This document shows, piece by piece, positions 1 through 9,536 of a stretch of DNA of 64,000 bases. The notes beneath the pieces are model-generated. The model was not told the DNA's origin, did no database searches, and worked only from the letters and a program-made list of their open reading frames with translations. The position numbers and the translations under genes were made by a program. This stretch comes from Opitutaceae bacterium. Its GTDB lineage: Bacteria > Verrucomicrobiota > Verrucomicrobiia > Opitutales > Opitutaceae. Positions within the stretch are counted from its first letter, which is position 1; each line of letters opens with the position of its first letter. The stretch is taken from positions 1 to 64,000 of the forward strand of contig JACKPU010000011.1 in NCBI GenBank assembly GCA_024233285.1, in the 5' to 3' direction.

Positions 1-821
1 AGATCCGGCTCTACGCGAGCGGATATTTGGCGCAGCGCAGGCACTTTTTCAAAGAGGGAGCCATTTCACTGGTGGACAATGTCAAGGCGGTGGTCGCGGC
101 AGGCTACACGGCGCTGAAGATCACCCCGCAGCCGGATGACTATGAAGGGAAGCGGTGGTCCTATGTGCTGGCGGCGTCGGTGGAACGGGTGGCCTCGGTG
201 CGCGAAGCGGTGGGCGAGGACGTGGATATCTGTTTGGATTTCCACGGGCGGAGTTTCAGTCCGGCGGAGCCCGTGCAACTGGCGAAGGAGATTGAGCGGT
301 ATCGACCGCTGTTTTTGGAGGAGCCGGCTTTGACGGAATCGCCCGAGTCGCTGGCGGAGGTGAAGATGAAGACTTCGATTCCGATTGCGGGGGGAGAGCG
401 CTGCATCAGCCGGGACCGGTTGAAGGATATCTTGGACAAGCGGGCGGTGCACGTGCTGCAACCGGAGCCGACCTGCAACGGCGGGATTTTGGAGACGATC
501 CACTGGGCGGCGATGGCGGAACTGTCGCACATCTCGCTGGCCCCGCACCAGGCCTGCGGGCCGGTGTCACTGATGGCCTGCGCACACATCGATGCCTGTG
601 TGCCGAATTTTCTGATCCAGGAATGCAACGTGGACTTTTCGTCGGAGTTTGTGCGCGACCTGTTTGGCGAAGGGCCGGAGATCGACGGCGGGCATCTGGT
701 GCTTTCGGAGCGTCCGGGGTTGGGTGTGGAGTTTAACGAAGAGGCGGCGGAGAAGTATCCCTACCGACCGTTTGACCGGCCGGTGATCGTGCAGGAGGAC
801 GGGGGCATCGGCTTGGAGTGA
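1..821 (+). CDS. Enolase-superfamily sugar-acid dehydratase, galactonate-dehydratase-like (5' end cut off)
   Basis: Reading frame is open from the left edge (frame of position 3), so the true start lies outside the window. The visible C-terminal part carries the barrel ligands of the mandelate racemase/muconate lactonising group in order: an Asp and His in LDFHGR, Glu in FLEEP, Glu in GGER and a His in LAPHQACGP. That His/His arrangement is what the D-galactonate and related dehydratases use to remove water from an aldonic acid and give a 2-keto-3-deoxy acid. Seven bases separate it from the downstream aldo/keto reductase, so the two are probably co-transcribed. Substrate cannot be fixed from sequence; galactonate, fuconate or another six-carbon acid are all possible. 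The enolase-superfamily assignment is firm, the substrate is inference. Confidence 0.85.
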   Translation, partial: IRLYASGYLAQRRHFFKEGAISLVDNVKAVVAAGYTALKITPQPDDYEGKRWSYVLAASVERVASVREAVGEDVDICLDFHGRSFSPAEPVQLAKEIERYRPLFLEEPALTESPESLAEVKMKTSIPIAGGERCISRDRLKDILDKRAVHVLQPEPTCNGGILETIHWAAMAELSHISLAPHQACGPVSLMACAHIDACVPNFLIQECNVDFSSEFVRDLFGEGPEIDGGHLVLSERPGLGVEFNEEAAEKYPYRPFDRPVIVQEDGGIGLE

Positions 822-828
822 TGATATT

Positions 829-1791
829 ATGAAATACCGGAAACTGGGACGCACGAACTTGAAGATATCCCTGATGGGGATGGGCACGGGCGGGGGCCCG
901 GACCCGCTGGGGCAGGCGAGCGGACGGCCGGAGGCGGAAGCGATTGCGCTTTTGCGCCGGGCCTATGACCTCGGCATCAATTTCTTCGATACCGCGCCGG
1001 GCTACCTGGACAGTGAAGTGATCTTGGGGCGGGCCTTGCGGGAGCTGCCGCGGGAGGATGTGGTGGTGTCCACCAAGATCGCGTTGGCGGGAGGCATGCC
1101 GGGGCAGCAAATGACGGTGATGCGCGCGGACGAGATCGAGGACGCGGTGAACACGAGTCTGCGCCGGTTGGGCATGGATTACGTCGACCTGATGTTGATC
1201 GGAGTGGCGGGGCCCGAGCACAAGGCGCGGGTGATGGATGAGCAGCTGCCGGTGTTGGAGCGTTTGAAGGAGGCCGGGAAAATCCGGTTCATCGGGTCGA
1301 GCGAATTGTCACGCTCGGACGGGGCGCACACCTGGTTGCAGGCGATGCTGCCGGAGGACCGGCTGGATGTGATGATGGTAGCGCACAACATGATCAACCA
1401 ATCGGCGCAGCGAACGGTTTTCCCGGCGTGCCGGGAAAAGGACGTTGGGGTGATCAACATATTCACGGTGCGGAAAGTGTTCGGAACTCCGGGCCGATTG
1501 CAGGAAGTGTTGGACGATCTCGTGGCACGCGGATTGGTGGATGCGGAAGCCGTGGCGGGGGACGATCCGCTGGGCTGGATCGTGGAATCGGGTGCGGCGA
1601 CTTCGGTGATCGAGGCGGCGTATCGCTATGCGGCCTATACGGACGGGGTGACGGCGGTGATGAACGGGGCGAATGACATTGCGTTGCTGGAGCAAAACGT
1701 GGCGAGCGTGCTGAAAGGTCCGTTGCCGGACGCGGCGCGCGAGCGGCTCGGTCGGGTTTTCGGGCGAGTGGAGGAAGCGATTGGGAACTAG
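829..1791 (+). CDS. Aldo/keto reductase lacking the usual catalytic His
   Basis: A 320-residue TIM-barrel oxidoreductase starting MKYRKLGRTNLKIS, the standard opening of sugar-active aldo/keto reductases. Three of the four catalytic residues are visible: Asp54 (NFFDTAPGY), Tyr59 and Lys83 (VVSTKI). The fourth, normally a His at the end of the strand reading YxDLxxxH, is Gly125 here (YVDLMLIGVAG). Families with a changed His often have altered substrate range, so the reaction may not be simple carbonyl reduction. It follows the sugar-acid dehydratase by 7 bases, which points to sugar or sugar-acid metabolism in the cytoplasm. Its last codons overlap the possible upstream start of the next gene, though a downstream ATG is preferred there. 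Confidence 0.88.
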   Translation: MKYRKLGRTNLKISLMGMGTGGGPDPLGQASGRPEAEAIALLRRAYDLGINFFDTAPGYLDSEVILGRALRELPREDVVVSTKIALAGGMPGQQMTVMRADEIEDAVNTSLRRLGMDYVDLMLIGVAGPEHKARVMDEQLPVLERLKEAGKIRFIGSSELSRSDGAHTWLQAMLPEDRLDVMMVAHNMINQSAQRTVFPACREKDVGVINIFTVRKVFGTPGRLQEVLDDLVARGLVDAEAVAGDDPLGWIVESGAATSVIEAAYRYAAYTDGVTAVMNGANDIALLEQNVASVLKGPLPDAARERLGRVFGRVEEAIGN

Positions 1792-1807
1792 GAAGCAAGG
1801 TTTGAGA

Positions 1808-2653
1808 ATGCAGCCCATGATTGTTTTCGCAAAACGGAGGTGGCGGCGTGTAGTTCTGATTGGAATTGGCTGGCTGGCTCTACTCTCGGCTTGGGCAACG
1901 GAGGGCCATGGCAACGCCGAGAGCTCGGCCTCCGTGACTGAGCCGCTCTCGGGTTGGGATCTCATCGCCCGGCATTTGGGAGGGGATGCCGTGGCTGCGT
2001 TTGAGCGCATGCCCCCGGGCGATGAACGCAACCTAGGTTTGGCGGCTGCCTTGTTAAGCAAATATCCACAGACCAAGGGCAACGTAGCTAGGGCTGCGCA
2101 GCTGTTGGAGACGATTATTGAAGGGAAGGGGCCCCCGATGTTCCGGTCACTTGCGCTGTATTTGCGCGCCCGGATTGAACACGCATTTCGGGAGGGGCGC
2201 AGGCAGGACGCGATCCACTATTATCAGCAATTGCGCAACGACTATCCCGATTCACTCTTGGCGGACAACGCCGCAGTGAAATTGGCCTTGATTGAAATTG
2301 AAAGGATCGGATTGGCGGGGAGTGATGCGGAAGTCAGGTCGATGATTGCGCGCTTGATGCCGCCTCGTGGTAGCCATGCCCAAGGCCAATATTACTATGT
2401 GGTTGGCAGCTTTTTTATAGAGCGGGGAGACGCACAACCGGCTCTCGAGAATCTGCTGAAAGTTCGCGATTTGGATACCTTGGTCGGTCGCAACCGGGCT
2501 GATGTTCTGGTGCAGATTGGGCGCTTGTCGGCACAATTGGGACAGGTGGAGTTGGCTCGGACGGCTTACTTGGAATTCCTTGAATCCAATCCACTGGATC
2601 CGCGCCATTTGATGGTGTCAGATCTGTTGGCACAAATGGAGGAAAGCTTGTGA
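1808..2653 (+). CDS. Secreted TPR-like helical repeat protein (module 1)
   Basis: About 281 residues. The ATG at 1808 is preferred over the one at 1781 because it puts a twin-Arg-rich, hydrophobic signal peptide (WLALLSAWA, likely cut before TEG) at the N-terminus. The rest is all-helical with TPR-like pairs, for example DAIHYYQQLRNDYPDSLLAD and QVELARTAYLEFLESNP, so a periplasmic scaffold or binding role is likely. Its stop overlaps the GTG start of the next gene (GTGA), which implies translational coupling to the solute-binding protein. The same pair recurs at 58402-60839 and 60930-63346. No enzymatic motif is seen. The gene is less GC-rich than its neighbours. Function is not known; a partner of the membrane-anchored binding protein is the inference. 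Confidence 0.8.
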   Translation: MQPMIVFAKRRWRRVVLIGIGWLALLSAWATEGHGNAESSASVTEPLSGWDLIARHLGGDAVAAFERMPPGDERNLGLAAALLSKYPQTKGNVARAAQLLETIIEGKGPPMFRSLALYLRARIEHAFREGRRQDAIHYYQQLRNDYPDSLLADNAAVKLALIEIERIGLAGSDAEVRSMIARLMPPRGSHAQGQYYYVVGSFFIERGDAQPALENLLKVRDLDTLVGRNRADVLVQIGRLSAQLGQVELARTAYLEFLESNPLDPRHLMVSDLLAQMEESL

Positions 2654-4218
2654 AAAACCGAATCGGGCTCGTGCTGGTGTTGTTGGCGGTGGCGACAGCC
2701 TTTTGGTTTTCGTGGGTGCAGCGGGGCAGTATCGAGGCCGAACCGGGTGTGCTGACCCTGCGGATTGGTCACTTTACCACGGATCCGCAGTTTATCGGAT
2801 TTCTGGACCAAGCGGGTGCGGAATATGAGCGGCTAAATCCGGGGGTGCGCGTCCGTCAGATGGCGATTCCCCGTCAGATGTATCTCCAGTGGTTGCGCAC
2901 GCAGTTGGTGGGGGAGACTGCGCCTGAGATCATGCAATTCGCCTATTTCATGCCGGGGGTGGAGGAGATGGTGATGCATCAATTTACCGTGTTGAACACT
3001 TGGGTTAACCAGCCCAACCCCTACCGCTCGCATGAAACGGGTAACCTGGCTTGGAAGGATACGTTTCTGGACGGTTTGAATTCGCGGGACGCCTATAATG
3101 AAAAACTGCGCGCCTATTTCGGAATTCCGCTAATCATGGGAGGGTATAGTTTCTTTTATAATGAAACGATGAGAGCCGGGTTGGGGATCAAGCCACCCCC
3201 GTGGAGTTATCGTGATTTTTGCGAAGTGGCGGGCGTGTTGGAACGCGCGAATGAGATGACAAAAGTTGGCGGGGCTGTTGTCCCAATTGTGGGATCGGAG
3301 CAGTCGTCCTACGCTCTTTTTAAGATGTTGTTTTCGAGCGTTACGCAAAGTTTGCTGCTGGACCTAGATAGCAATTTCGACCTGCGTGTCAGTCACGAGG
3401 AGGCCGCCACGGGCTATTTTTTAGGGAGGTGGAACTACCAGAACACGGAGGTGCAAAGGGGATTGCAGCTGATTCGCGAAGGGTCCCGTCTGATGAACAA
3501 TGGATTCTCACAAATCCAAAAGCAGGATGGAGTTGCTCGTTTTTTACAAGGAAGGGGTCTGGCCCTGGCCGGGAGCCAGACTGACCTGACCTTCTTTCGG
3601 GGGGCCGCCACATTTGAAGTGGGCGAAACAAGCTTTCCGCTTCCGGATGAGAGCGATCCGACGTATGGCCGCTACGTTTTGGGACCGGTGAATGAGCGGT
3701 CCGGGTCGTCAACTTTGACTTTGGGAGTGTTGCGTTCGCCCCAGCAGCGGCGCGCGGTGGATTTTCTGCAATTTTTAACGGGAAGCGCGATGACGGAATT
3801 ATTGAAGCAGGAAACGCAATGGAGAGTGTCGGTAAAAAGTGACTCCGGTGAGGATATGTCGCGCCTGATATCGGGATATCCGAAAACATTGTTTGATGTG
3901 TTGAATGCGCAGGGTAGTGAGCAGGCATTTCACAAGAACCGCTATCAGCTCTTCAAAATTGATGGGGGGGTGTCCGTGTTTGCCAAAACGATGGATGAGG
4001 AAAGTCCCGAGGGATTTCGCACGTGGCTGGACCGGCAGAGAAGCACTCTGGGTGAGACGATCCGGCAGCAGGACGCTGTCATTGTTTCCGACATCATGAT
4101 GAGTGATGCTCTCGACGGTAAGACGGACACCCGGTTGATGGATTTTCTGGATCTTAACAACCGGCAGGAAGCGCAGTATCTGCGACTGACCCGTGAGGTG
4201 GAAAAGATCCGGCAATGA
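2650..4218 (+). CDS. Membrane-anchored family 1 extracellular solute-binding protein (module 1)
   Basis: 522 residues with a GTG start overlapping the previous stop. Residues about 5-22 form one hydrophobic segment with no lipobox Cys and no good cleavage site, so the protein is probably held in the inner membrane and faces the periplasm. The following region (LRIGHFTTD, then AEYERLNPGVRVRQM) matches the first lobe of ABC sugar-binding proteins of the MalE/UgpB type. The late segment VDFLQFLTGSAMTELL is the usual C-lobe helix of this family. A long helical tail (residues about 430-522) ending LTREVEKIRQ goes beyond a normal binding protein. No permease or ATPase gene is adjacent; the neighbours are the TPR protein and a polysaccharide lyase. 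It may be a glycan sensor or an importer partner working with unlinked permeases. Confidence 0.85.
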   Translation: MKNRIGLVLVLLAVATAFWFSWVQRGSIEAEPGVLTLRIGHFTTDPQFIGFLDQAGAEYERLNPGVRVRQMAIPRQMYLQWLRTQLVGETAPEIMQFAYFMPGVEEMVMHQFTVLNTWVNQPNPYRSHETGNLAWKDTFLDGLNSRDAYNEKLRAYFGIPLIMGGYSFFYNETMRAGLGIKPPPWSYRDFCEVAGVLERANEMTKVGGAVVPIVGSEQSSYALFKMLFSSVTQSLLLDLDSNFDLRVSHEEAATGYFLGRWNYQNTEVQRGLQLIREGSRLMNNGFSQIQKQDGVARFLQGRGLALAGSQTDLTFFRGAATFEVGETSFPLPDESDPTYGRYVLGPVNERSGSSTLTLGVLRSPQQRRAVDFLQFLTGSAMTELLKQETQWRVSVKSDSGEDMSRLISGYPKTLFDVLNAQGSEQAFHKNRYQLFKIDGGVSVFAKTMDEESPEGFRTWLDRQRSTLGETIRQQDAVIVSDIMMSDALDGKTDTRLMDFLDLNNRQEAQYLRLTREVEKIRQ

Positions 4219-4249
4219 TGCCGGATGCTTGAAAGAGGAAGCTCATATC

Positions 4250-6193
4250 ATGACTGAACACCCCCGTCTATTTATCAAGTCACATGCGGCCAATGGATTG
4301 AAGACCGTTGCCGATTTTCGCCGGAGCGTGTCTGCCGGATGGATGAAGTCCGCTTGGCAGCGGATGCATGCGGAGGCTGATCAAGCGGTGAACCGAGGGC
4401 CTGTCCTGCCTGAAGGAGTGAACCTAAGCGGTCAGCGGAAAATACTGCCGATGATGAATCTGGGTGCTCCACTCTGTAATGAAGTCGGACAGCAATTGGT
4501 TAGACTTGCATTGGTTCATCTTATCAACGGTCAGACCAAATACAAAGTTGCGGCCTTGGCTCAGATGGAAGCGTTGTTTGATCCGATGCGCTGGCCGGAG
4601 TGGACGGATCTAGTGCATGATAGATTTGGTCGCGCGACCTTGCGCACGGGGATGCTAGCCCAGGATGTCGCGGTTGCTTACGACTGGTTGTATCAATCAT
4701 TGTCGGTGGCGGAGCGCGCCTCGATTGTCGAAGGGTTGAATCGGCGGGGGATCCAGCCCTACTTGGAAACCTTGGCGCAGGATCCTTGGTGGACTCACGA
4801 CCTCAACAATTGGATGACAGTCATTGTGGGCGGCTTCGGCATCGTGGGGATGGTGCTGGGAGACGAGCATCCGGCGAGTGAACGCATGGTCGCACTGGCA
4901 CTGGAGAAAATGGAATTGTATTTGCAGACCTACGGGCAGGAAGGGGAGTTCAACGAGTCGGTGGGCTATGGCAGCGCGAACCGGCTGGCGGTTAATTTCT
5001 ATCAGGCGCACCGGTATTGGTCGAATGGGACAAAAAATCGTTTGAGCGAGGCGCCGTTTCCGCAGATGTGCGAGTGGGGCGTGCGGGTCTCGTTGCCCCC
5101 GGGGCGGGATGCCGGCCTGGGGGATGCGAAACCGGAGCGGGCATTGCGGACGGGTTACATGGGCAGCGTGGCGGCGGCGACCGGGGACGGCGTGCTGCAG
5201 GATTATTTTCAGCAATATCATGCGGATACGGTCGATCCGTATCAGGTGGTGAGTTGCCGTCCGGGTTTGGCGGCGGTATCTCCAGAGGGCCGCTGGCCGC
5301 GGTTCAAGGCCTACGCGGAGCACGGCAAGATCGTGGTAAGTCGTTCGGATTGGGACCCGCGGCGGGCGGCATGCATTGTCTACGGCAAGGCGGGCCGCGA
5401 GAAGCATCACGCACACAGCGACGTGGGGCAGGTGTGCATCGACGGTTACGGGGAGCGGCTGATCGTGGACTTGGGGTCGCCCTCGGCCTATCCGGCGGAT
5501 TATTTCGACGAAGGGCGGCACGCCTATTACAACGCGTCGGTGATCGGCCACAATGTGTTGACCTTCGATCTGGCTGAACAGGCCTTCCCGGTTCGGCAGC
5601 GCGGCGAGGAAGTGGACATGGAGTTGTATTGCGGCCGATTCTTGAGCTACCGGGACGCGGGAGATTTGGGCGCGGCGTGGCGGATGGATTTGACGCGCGC
5701 GTATCCCGGCACCGAACGGGTTCGGCGGACGGTGTGGCATGGTTTGCCGGGCTATGTGGCGGTGCTTGATGAGGCGGAGGCGGGCCGGCGCTGCGACATC
5801 GCCTTGCGCTGGCATTTAGCGGAGGCGTCGGAGTGGTCGGCTGACGGTCGGTTCGCGGTGCGGCGGAAGGAGGGTGCAGTATCCGGCTGGGTGATGGCTT
5901 TGGATCCGGAGGCGCCGGTCAAGATACGGCTGGGGACGCACAGCTATGCGACGCCGTATGACCGCAGTTCGACTGGAGAACCATTGGAGCAGCGGCGTGA
6001 ACCGTATATTGAGGCTGTCATGCAAGCGGAACGTTGCCGGTGGCTGACCCTTTTCCACGTGCAGCCGGCGAGAGAAAAAAGGGTGACATGGGAGGGAGGC
6101 CCCGGTCGCTGGCTCTGCGGGGAGGCGAGTTTTGAGCTGACGGCCGCAGGCGGATCAATGGTGATCGGCGGGTGCCAATTGACGCCGGATTGA
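4250..6193 (+). CDS. Heparinase II/III-family polysaccharide lyase-like protein
   Basis: 647 residues from the ATG at 4250, chosen because AGAGGA lies ten bases upstream and the protein then begins MTEHPRLFIK, a typical start for this family; the frame is open from 4193. An alpha/alpha toroid (residues about 1-330, with the WWTHDLNNW segment) is followed by a beta-sandwich domain. HHAHSDVGQ near residue 386 and YYNASVIGHNVLTF near 424 are hallmark blocks of heparinase II/III C-terminal domains, where His helps bind metal and the substrate uronate. The expected reaction is beta-elimination of a uronic-acid polymer or oligosaccharide. No signal peptide is seen, so action on imported oligosaccharides in the cytoplasm is likely. 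It lies 32 bases after the binding-protein gene and is probably in the same operon. Confidence 0.82.
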   Translation: MTEHPRLFIKSHAANGLKTVADFRRSVSAGWMKSAWQRMHAEADQAVNRGPVLPEGVNLSGQRKILPMMNLGAPLCNEVGQQLVRLALVHLINGQTKYKVAALAQMEALFDPMRWPEWTDLVHDRFGRATLRTGMLAQDVAVAYDWLYQSLSVAERASIVEGLNRRGIQPYLETLAQDPWWTHDLNNWMTVIVGGFGIVGMVLGDEHPASERMVALALEKMELYLQTYGQEGEFNESVGYGSANRLAVNFYQAHRYWSNGTKNRLSEAPFPQMCEWGVRVSLPPGRDAGLGDAKPERALRTGYMGSVAAATGDGVLQDYFQQYHADTVDPYQVVSCRPGLAAVSPEGRWPRFKAYAEHGKIVVSRSDWDPRRAACIVYGKAGREKHHAHSDVGQVCIDGYGERLIVDLGSPSAYPADYFDEGRHAYYNASVIGHNVLTFDLAEQAFPVRQRGEEVDMELYCGRFLSYRDAGDLGAAWRMDLTRAYPGTERVRRTVWHGLPGYVAVLDEAEAGRRCDIALRWHLAEASEWSADGRFAVRRKEGAVSGWVMALDPEAPVKIRLGTHSYATPYDRSSTGEPLEQRREPYIEAVMQAERCRWLTLFHVQPAREKRVTWEGGPGRWLCGEASFELTAAGGSMVIGGCQLTPD

Positions 6194-6307
6194 TGGACGC
6201 GGATGGGGCCGAGATATTGACACTGTTTATATATTGTGAGCATTCAGTGCTGTTTAAGACCCATTGAGTAAGTCATCCACAGTCGAACCGGTCCCGGAAG
6301 GAGGTAG

Positions 6308-7416
6308 CAACCTGCTTACTATCTGGATATAGCGAAGCAGCTTAGGCAACGGATCCTGTCGGGGCATTTTGAAGCGGGGCAGCGGTTTTATTCGATCCGG
6401 GGACTGATCAAGGAGACCCAGCGGAGTCTACCTACGGTGCGGTCGGCGTTGAACGTGTTGATCAAGGAAGGGTTGTTGGAGGCGCGGCAAGGCAGTGGGT
6501 ATTATGTGACGGAGCGGGTGGCGTCGGCGGCGGGTGCGAAACGGGGGGTGACGCATTTTCTGGCGGTCATTCCCTCAACTTCGGAGCCGGATGAACCGTG
6601 GTTCATGCGGCGGCTGGGTTTGGGGATGATCCACCGTGCGCGAACCGAGATCATGCCGTGGTGTCATTTTACAAACGGCGGACGCCGGGCGATCATTCCC
6701 CGGAGCTTCGCCAGTCGGATCTGGAGCGAATTCTGGCGCTACAGCCGGATGGAATCGCCTGGCTGCATAGCACGGAGGCGGACGCGCCGCTGTTGGAGGA
6801 ATTGCAGCGGAGGCGGATACCTTTGGTGACCACGATGCGGCAAATTGCCGGGATGAACCTGCCTTTGATTCGCGAGGACAATCACATCTACGCATCGATG
6901 GTGCTGTCGAATTTCGAGGCGCGGGGGCACCGGCGGATCGGGTTGATGGCACGGAGTCGCGAGGATGAGTATTTCAAAGCGAAGCTGCAGGCTTTTGAGG
7001 AAGTCGCTCCGTCGTTCAACGTGCAGGTGCGCCGGGAAGATGTTTTCTACATTCCGGGTTCGGATATGAGTGCGGAACACCAAGGACAGGCGTTGCAGGA
7101 GTTCTTGGAAGCGCGGCCCGGGTTGACCGGCTTTCTGGTGATCGCGGCGACCGGCATCCGGCCGGTGCTGGCGTTGTATCAATCGCCCCTGGCATCGCGG
7201 CTGAAGGAGTTGTCGGTGATCATGAACGTGCTGGACGGTGTCGAGGTGCCGGCGCTGCCCGGCGGTGAGACGCTGGCCACGATTTACCCGCCACTGGAGA
7301 AACTGGGCGAGCAACTGGTGCACTACCTGACAGCGAAGGTAAAAGGGGAGGCGAATCCGGTGTTGCCGCGTTTGACCCCGATTTTGCAGGACGGGGATTC
7401 ATTGAAGCGGATTTGA
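6308..7416 (+). pseudogene. GntR-family regulator with LacI-type effector domain, frame broken
   Basis: The winged-helix part reads from about 6308 in one frame (YYLDIAKQLRQRI, then SLPTVRSALNVLIKEGLLEA and RQGSGYYV), a clear GntR DNA-binding domain. The effector domain continues in another frame to 7416 (HAVVSFYKRR through LPRLTPILQDG), with the periplasmic-binding-protein fold used by LacI-type regulators. The switch lies near 6640, where losing one base takes MIHRAR into NRDHAVVSFY. A TAG at 6305 and an open upstream frame with a TTG at 6264 suggest a second break at the start. Whether these are real mutations or sequence errors is open. The role inferred from position is sugar-responsive control of the nearby catabolic genes. 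Confidence 0.8.
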
Positions 7417-7459
7417 CCGAGGCCTTCCGCAGGTAGCAGAGCAGGCGGGGTTGCGTTTT

Positions 7460-8217
7460 TTACGGCAGAGCTTGGGCGAAGCGGCGGCCGAGTTCCTGCA
7501 GGGCGGCGGAGTTGTAATGGATTCGGTCCAGAAACGGGAGATCGTCGGTGTTGATCCAAGTGGTGTGCGGAGTTGTCTCGGCGACCGATTCTTGGGCTTG
7601 GCGGACGGTCAGGCGATGTGGTTTTTCGGGGGCGTTGATGCGCCCGAGAACGACCGGGATGTCGGGCCATTGCTCACGCAATGCACGGAGGAAGGCGGTG
7701 AGATTGTCGCGGTAGGCCTTGGCTTGTTCAGGCGTGAGGCGTCCGCCCCGCCCCTGCATCCAGATGAAGGCGCGCAGAACGGGGCGATGGCCGTGGTCGC
7801 GCACTGATCCACGGCGGTGGCCACCTTGGTTTGGAGCGAATGCCAAAGAGGTCCGTTTTCGGGATGCCAGTCATTAGAGAGGGAAGTCCCGCCACGGGCA
7901 TGTTTGATGAGTGCAACGCGATTGGTGCGACCGGGGGCATTGGCGAGGGTGCGGCCGAACGTGATTTCGGGCCCAAAGCCGTCGGGTGACGGGGGTTTAC
8001 GGGAGCCGCCTGGGGCGAGCGGTTCCCAAGTGTCGCCGCAAAAGTAGAGGATGTCGGGCCGCGGTCGGGCCAATTCTTGGGGCAGGTCCTTCCGATGGGC
8101 GCGCCCCTCCATGTTGGACTGGCCGGCGAGGATGTAGACATCCACGGGATCGGCGGTGAGTGAGACGGGACTCCCGCAGGACACGAGAGAGCCGATGATG
8201 AGAGCGACAGGTTTCAT
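7460..8217 (-). pseudogene. SASA-domain esterase (sialate O-acetylesterase-like), one frameshift
   Basis: ATG at 8217 overlaps the stop of the upstream YeiH gene (ATGA). A short signal peptide (MKPVALIIGSLVSCG) leads into the SGNH/SASA block VYILAGQSNMEG, whose Ser is the nucleophile. The conserved FGPEITFGRTLA and KHARGGTSL follow. Near 7790 the frame changes; after it come WMQGRGG, AYRDNLTAFLRALREQWPDIPVV and the catalytic Asp/His block FLDRIHYN. Joined, the product is about 250 residues, a normal length. The family removes O-acetyl groups from sialic acid or other acylated sugars outside the cytoplasm. The usual QGE is QGR here, but that is close to the frame break. Confidence 0.82.
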
Positions 8218-9344
8218 TGCAAGCAGAGGACCAGCAAGGTGGCGGCGCCAATGATGAGAGAGGTGATGATGGCGGCGAGCACCGGTCGCAGGCTCATTTT
8301 GCGCAGAACGCGAAAGTCGGTTTCGAGACCGACGGCAGCCATGCTGACGATCAGCAGAAACGACGAGATGTGACCGAACGCGTTGTGCAGGGAGAGCTCC
8401 GTGGCGACCGGGTGGTTGAACAGCGGAGTCGTCCAAGTGAACCCGAGGTCGGGAATGAAGCCTAAGGTGCGGCACAAGGCGAGGGCGAGGAAGCCTAGAA
8501 TAAAACCGGGCACAAGCGCCAGTGCGCGGGCGGGGGTCATGGGCTGCCTGCACGAGGCGTGGCCCCGACGGGCGGCGAGGATACCCAGTCCAAAAGCAAC
8601 GGGAGCGAGAAAACATATCCGCACGAGTTTGACCAAGGTCGCGGCCTCGCCGGCGGCAGTGCCGTGAGCGAACCCGGCCGCGATGACCTGCGGGGTCTGG
8701 TGAATCGTGAGCCCGGCCCACACTCCGTATTGGGTCGGGGACAGTTCGAGCAGGCCGGCGACCATCGGCAGGAGAAACATGGCGAACAGCCCCAGCATCA
8801 CCACCGTGGCGACACCCGCCACGACCTGCTCTTCGCGGGCTTTGAGCAGCGGCGCGACGGCGAGGATGGCTGAGCCGCCGCAAATGGCGGTGCCCACGGC
8901 AAGAAGACAGCCCTCGGTGCGGTCGAGTCGCAGCACCCGGGACAAACCGTAAAACGAAAGGAAGGCGAGGGTGATGACGCCGAGGCAGAGCCCGAGTCCG
9001 AGCAGCCCCACTTGAAAAACGGAGCTGAAGTCGAGCCGGGCTCCCATGAGGACGATGGCCACGGCGAGCAGTTGTTTGGAGGAATATTTGATCCCGGCAA
9101 GAAAGCGGACGGAGGGTCGGAACAGATTGCCGACGAGCAAACCGAGGGTGATGGCCAGAACGATGGGGTCGATCGCCGGCAGGAAGCTGGCGGGTTTCGC
9201 GAGCAGGGTTCCGCAGCCAACCGATAGGGCGGCCAACCCAAATGTCAGGATCAGGCCCGCTCCCAGCCCGGAACGATGTCGACCGGGACTCTCGGCCGAT
9301 TTGAAGGTCGAGGACTGGGCTTCGGATAATGTTTGAGAGTTCAT
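8214..9344 (-). CDS. YeiH-family putative anion/sulfate exporter
   Basis: 376 residues with about ten transmembrane helices and the family signatures PAIDPIVLAITLGLLVGN, KYSSKQLLAVAIVLMGARLDF, AICGGSAILAVAPLL and VWAGLTIHQTPQVIAAGFA, which match the conserved YeiH/YfiH-type family (UPF0324, putative sulfate exporter). Predicted to sit in the inner membrane. It is divergent from the aldolase gene across a 192-base AT-rich gap and overlaps the esterase gene by four bases, so the two minus-strand genes form an operon. Export of sulfate would fit a cell that desulfates glycans in the cytoplasm, but the family's substrate is not settled. Confidence 0.88.
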   Translation of the reverse strand: MNSQTLSEAQSSTFKSAESPGRHRSGLGAGLILTFGLAALSVGCGTLLAKPASFLPAIDPIVLAITLGLLVGNLFRPSVRFLAGIKYSSKQLLAVAIVLMGARLDFSSVFQVGLLGLGLCLGVITLAFLSFYGLSRVLRLDRTEGCLLAVGTAICGGSAILAVAPLLKAREEQVVAGVATVVMLGLFAMFLLPMVAGLLELSPTQYGVWAGLTIHQTPQVIAAGFAHGTAAGEAATLVKLVRICFLAPVAFGLGILAARRGHASCRQPMTPARALALVPGFILGFLALALCRTLGFIPDLGFTWTTPLFNHPVATELSLHNAFGHISSFLLIVSMAAVGLETDFRVLRKMSLRPVLAAIITSLIIGAATLLVLCLQ

Positions 9345-9536
9345 ATTAACAAAGAGGTAACACTAACTTAAGTAGTTATTAATAAGCTAAAAATGATTTC
9401 ATAAAAATGGTCAAAATCCCCCTCTAATTCGCAGGATGAAATAAATCTCGGTATTAATGTTACCTAAGTGTTGACAAAGAATACAAGATAACAAAACAGA
9501 TAATGAACAATTTAGTTTCTTATCCTAGAATTCACC
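9345..9536. promoter_or_regulatory. AT-rich divergent control region between yeiH-like and aldolase genes
   Basis: This 192-base gap is far more AT-rich than its surroundings and separates divergent genes, so it should hold both promoters. A consensus-like TTGACA stands at 9471-9476 on the plus strand, but no well-spaced -10 box is evident. Related segments containing GTAAC and ACTTAAG or ACCTAAG occur at 9357-9374 and 9460-9470 and could be operator half-sites. Nothing else is seen. Confidence 0.35.
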
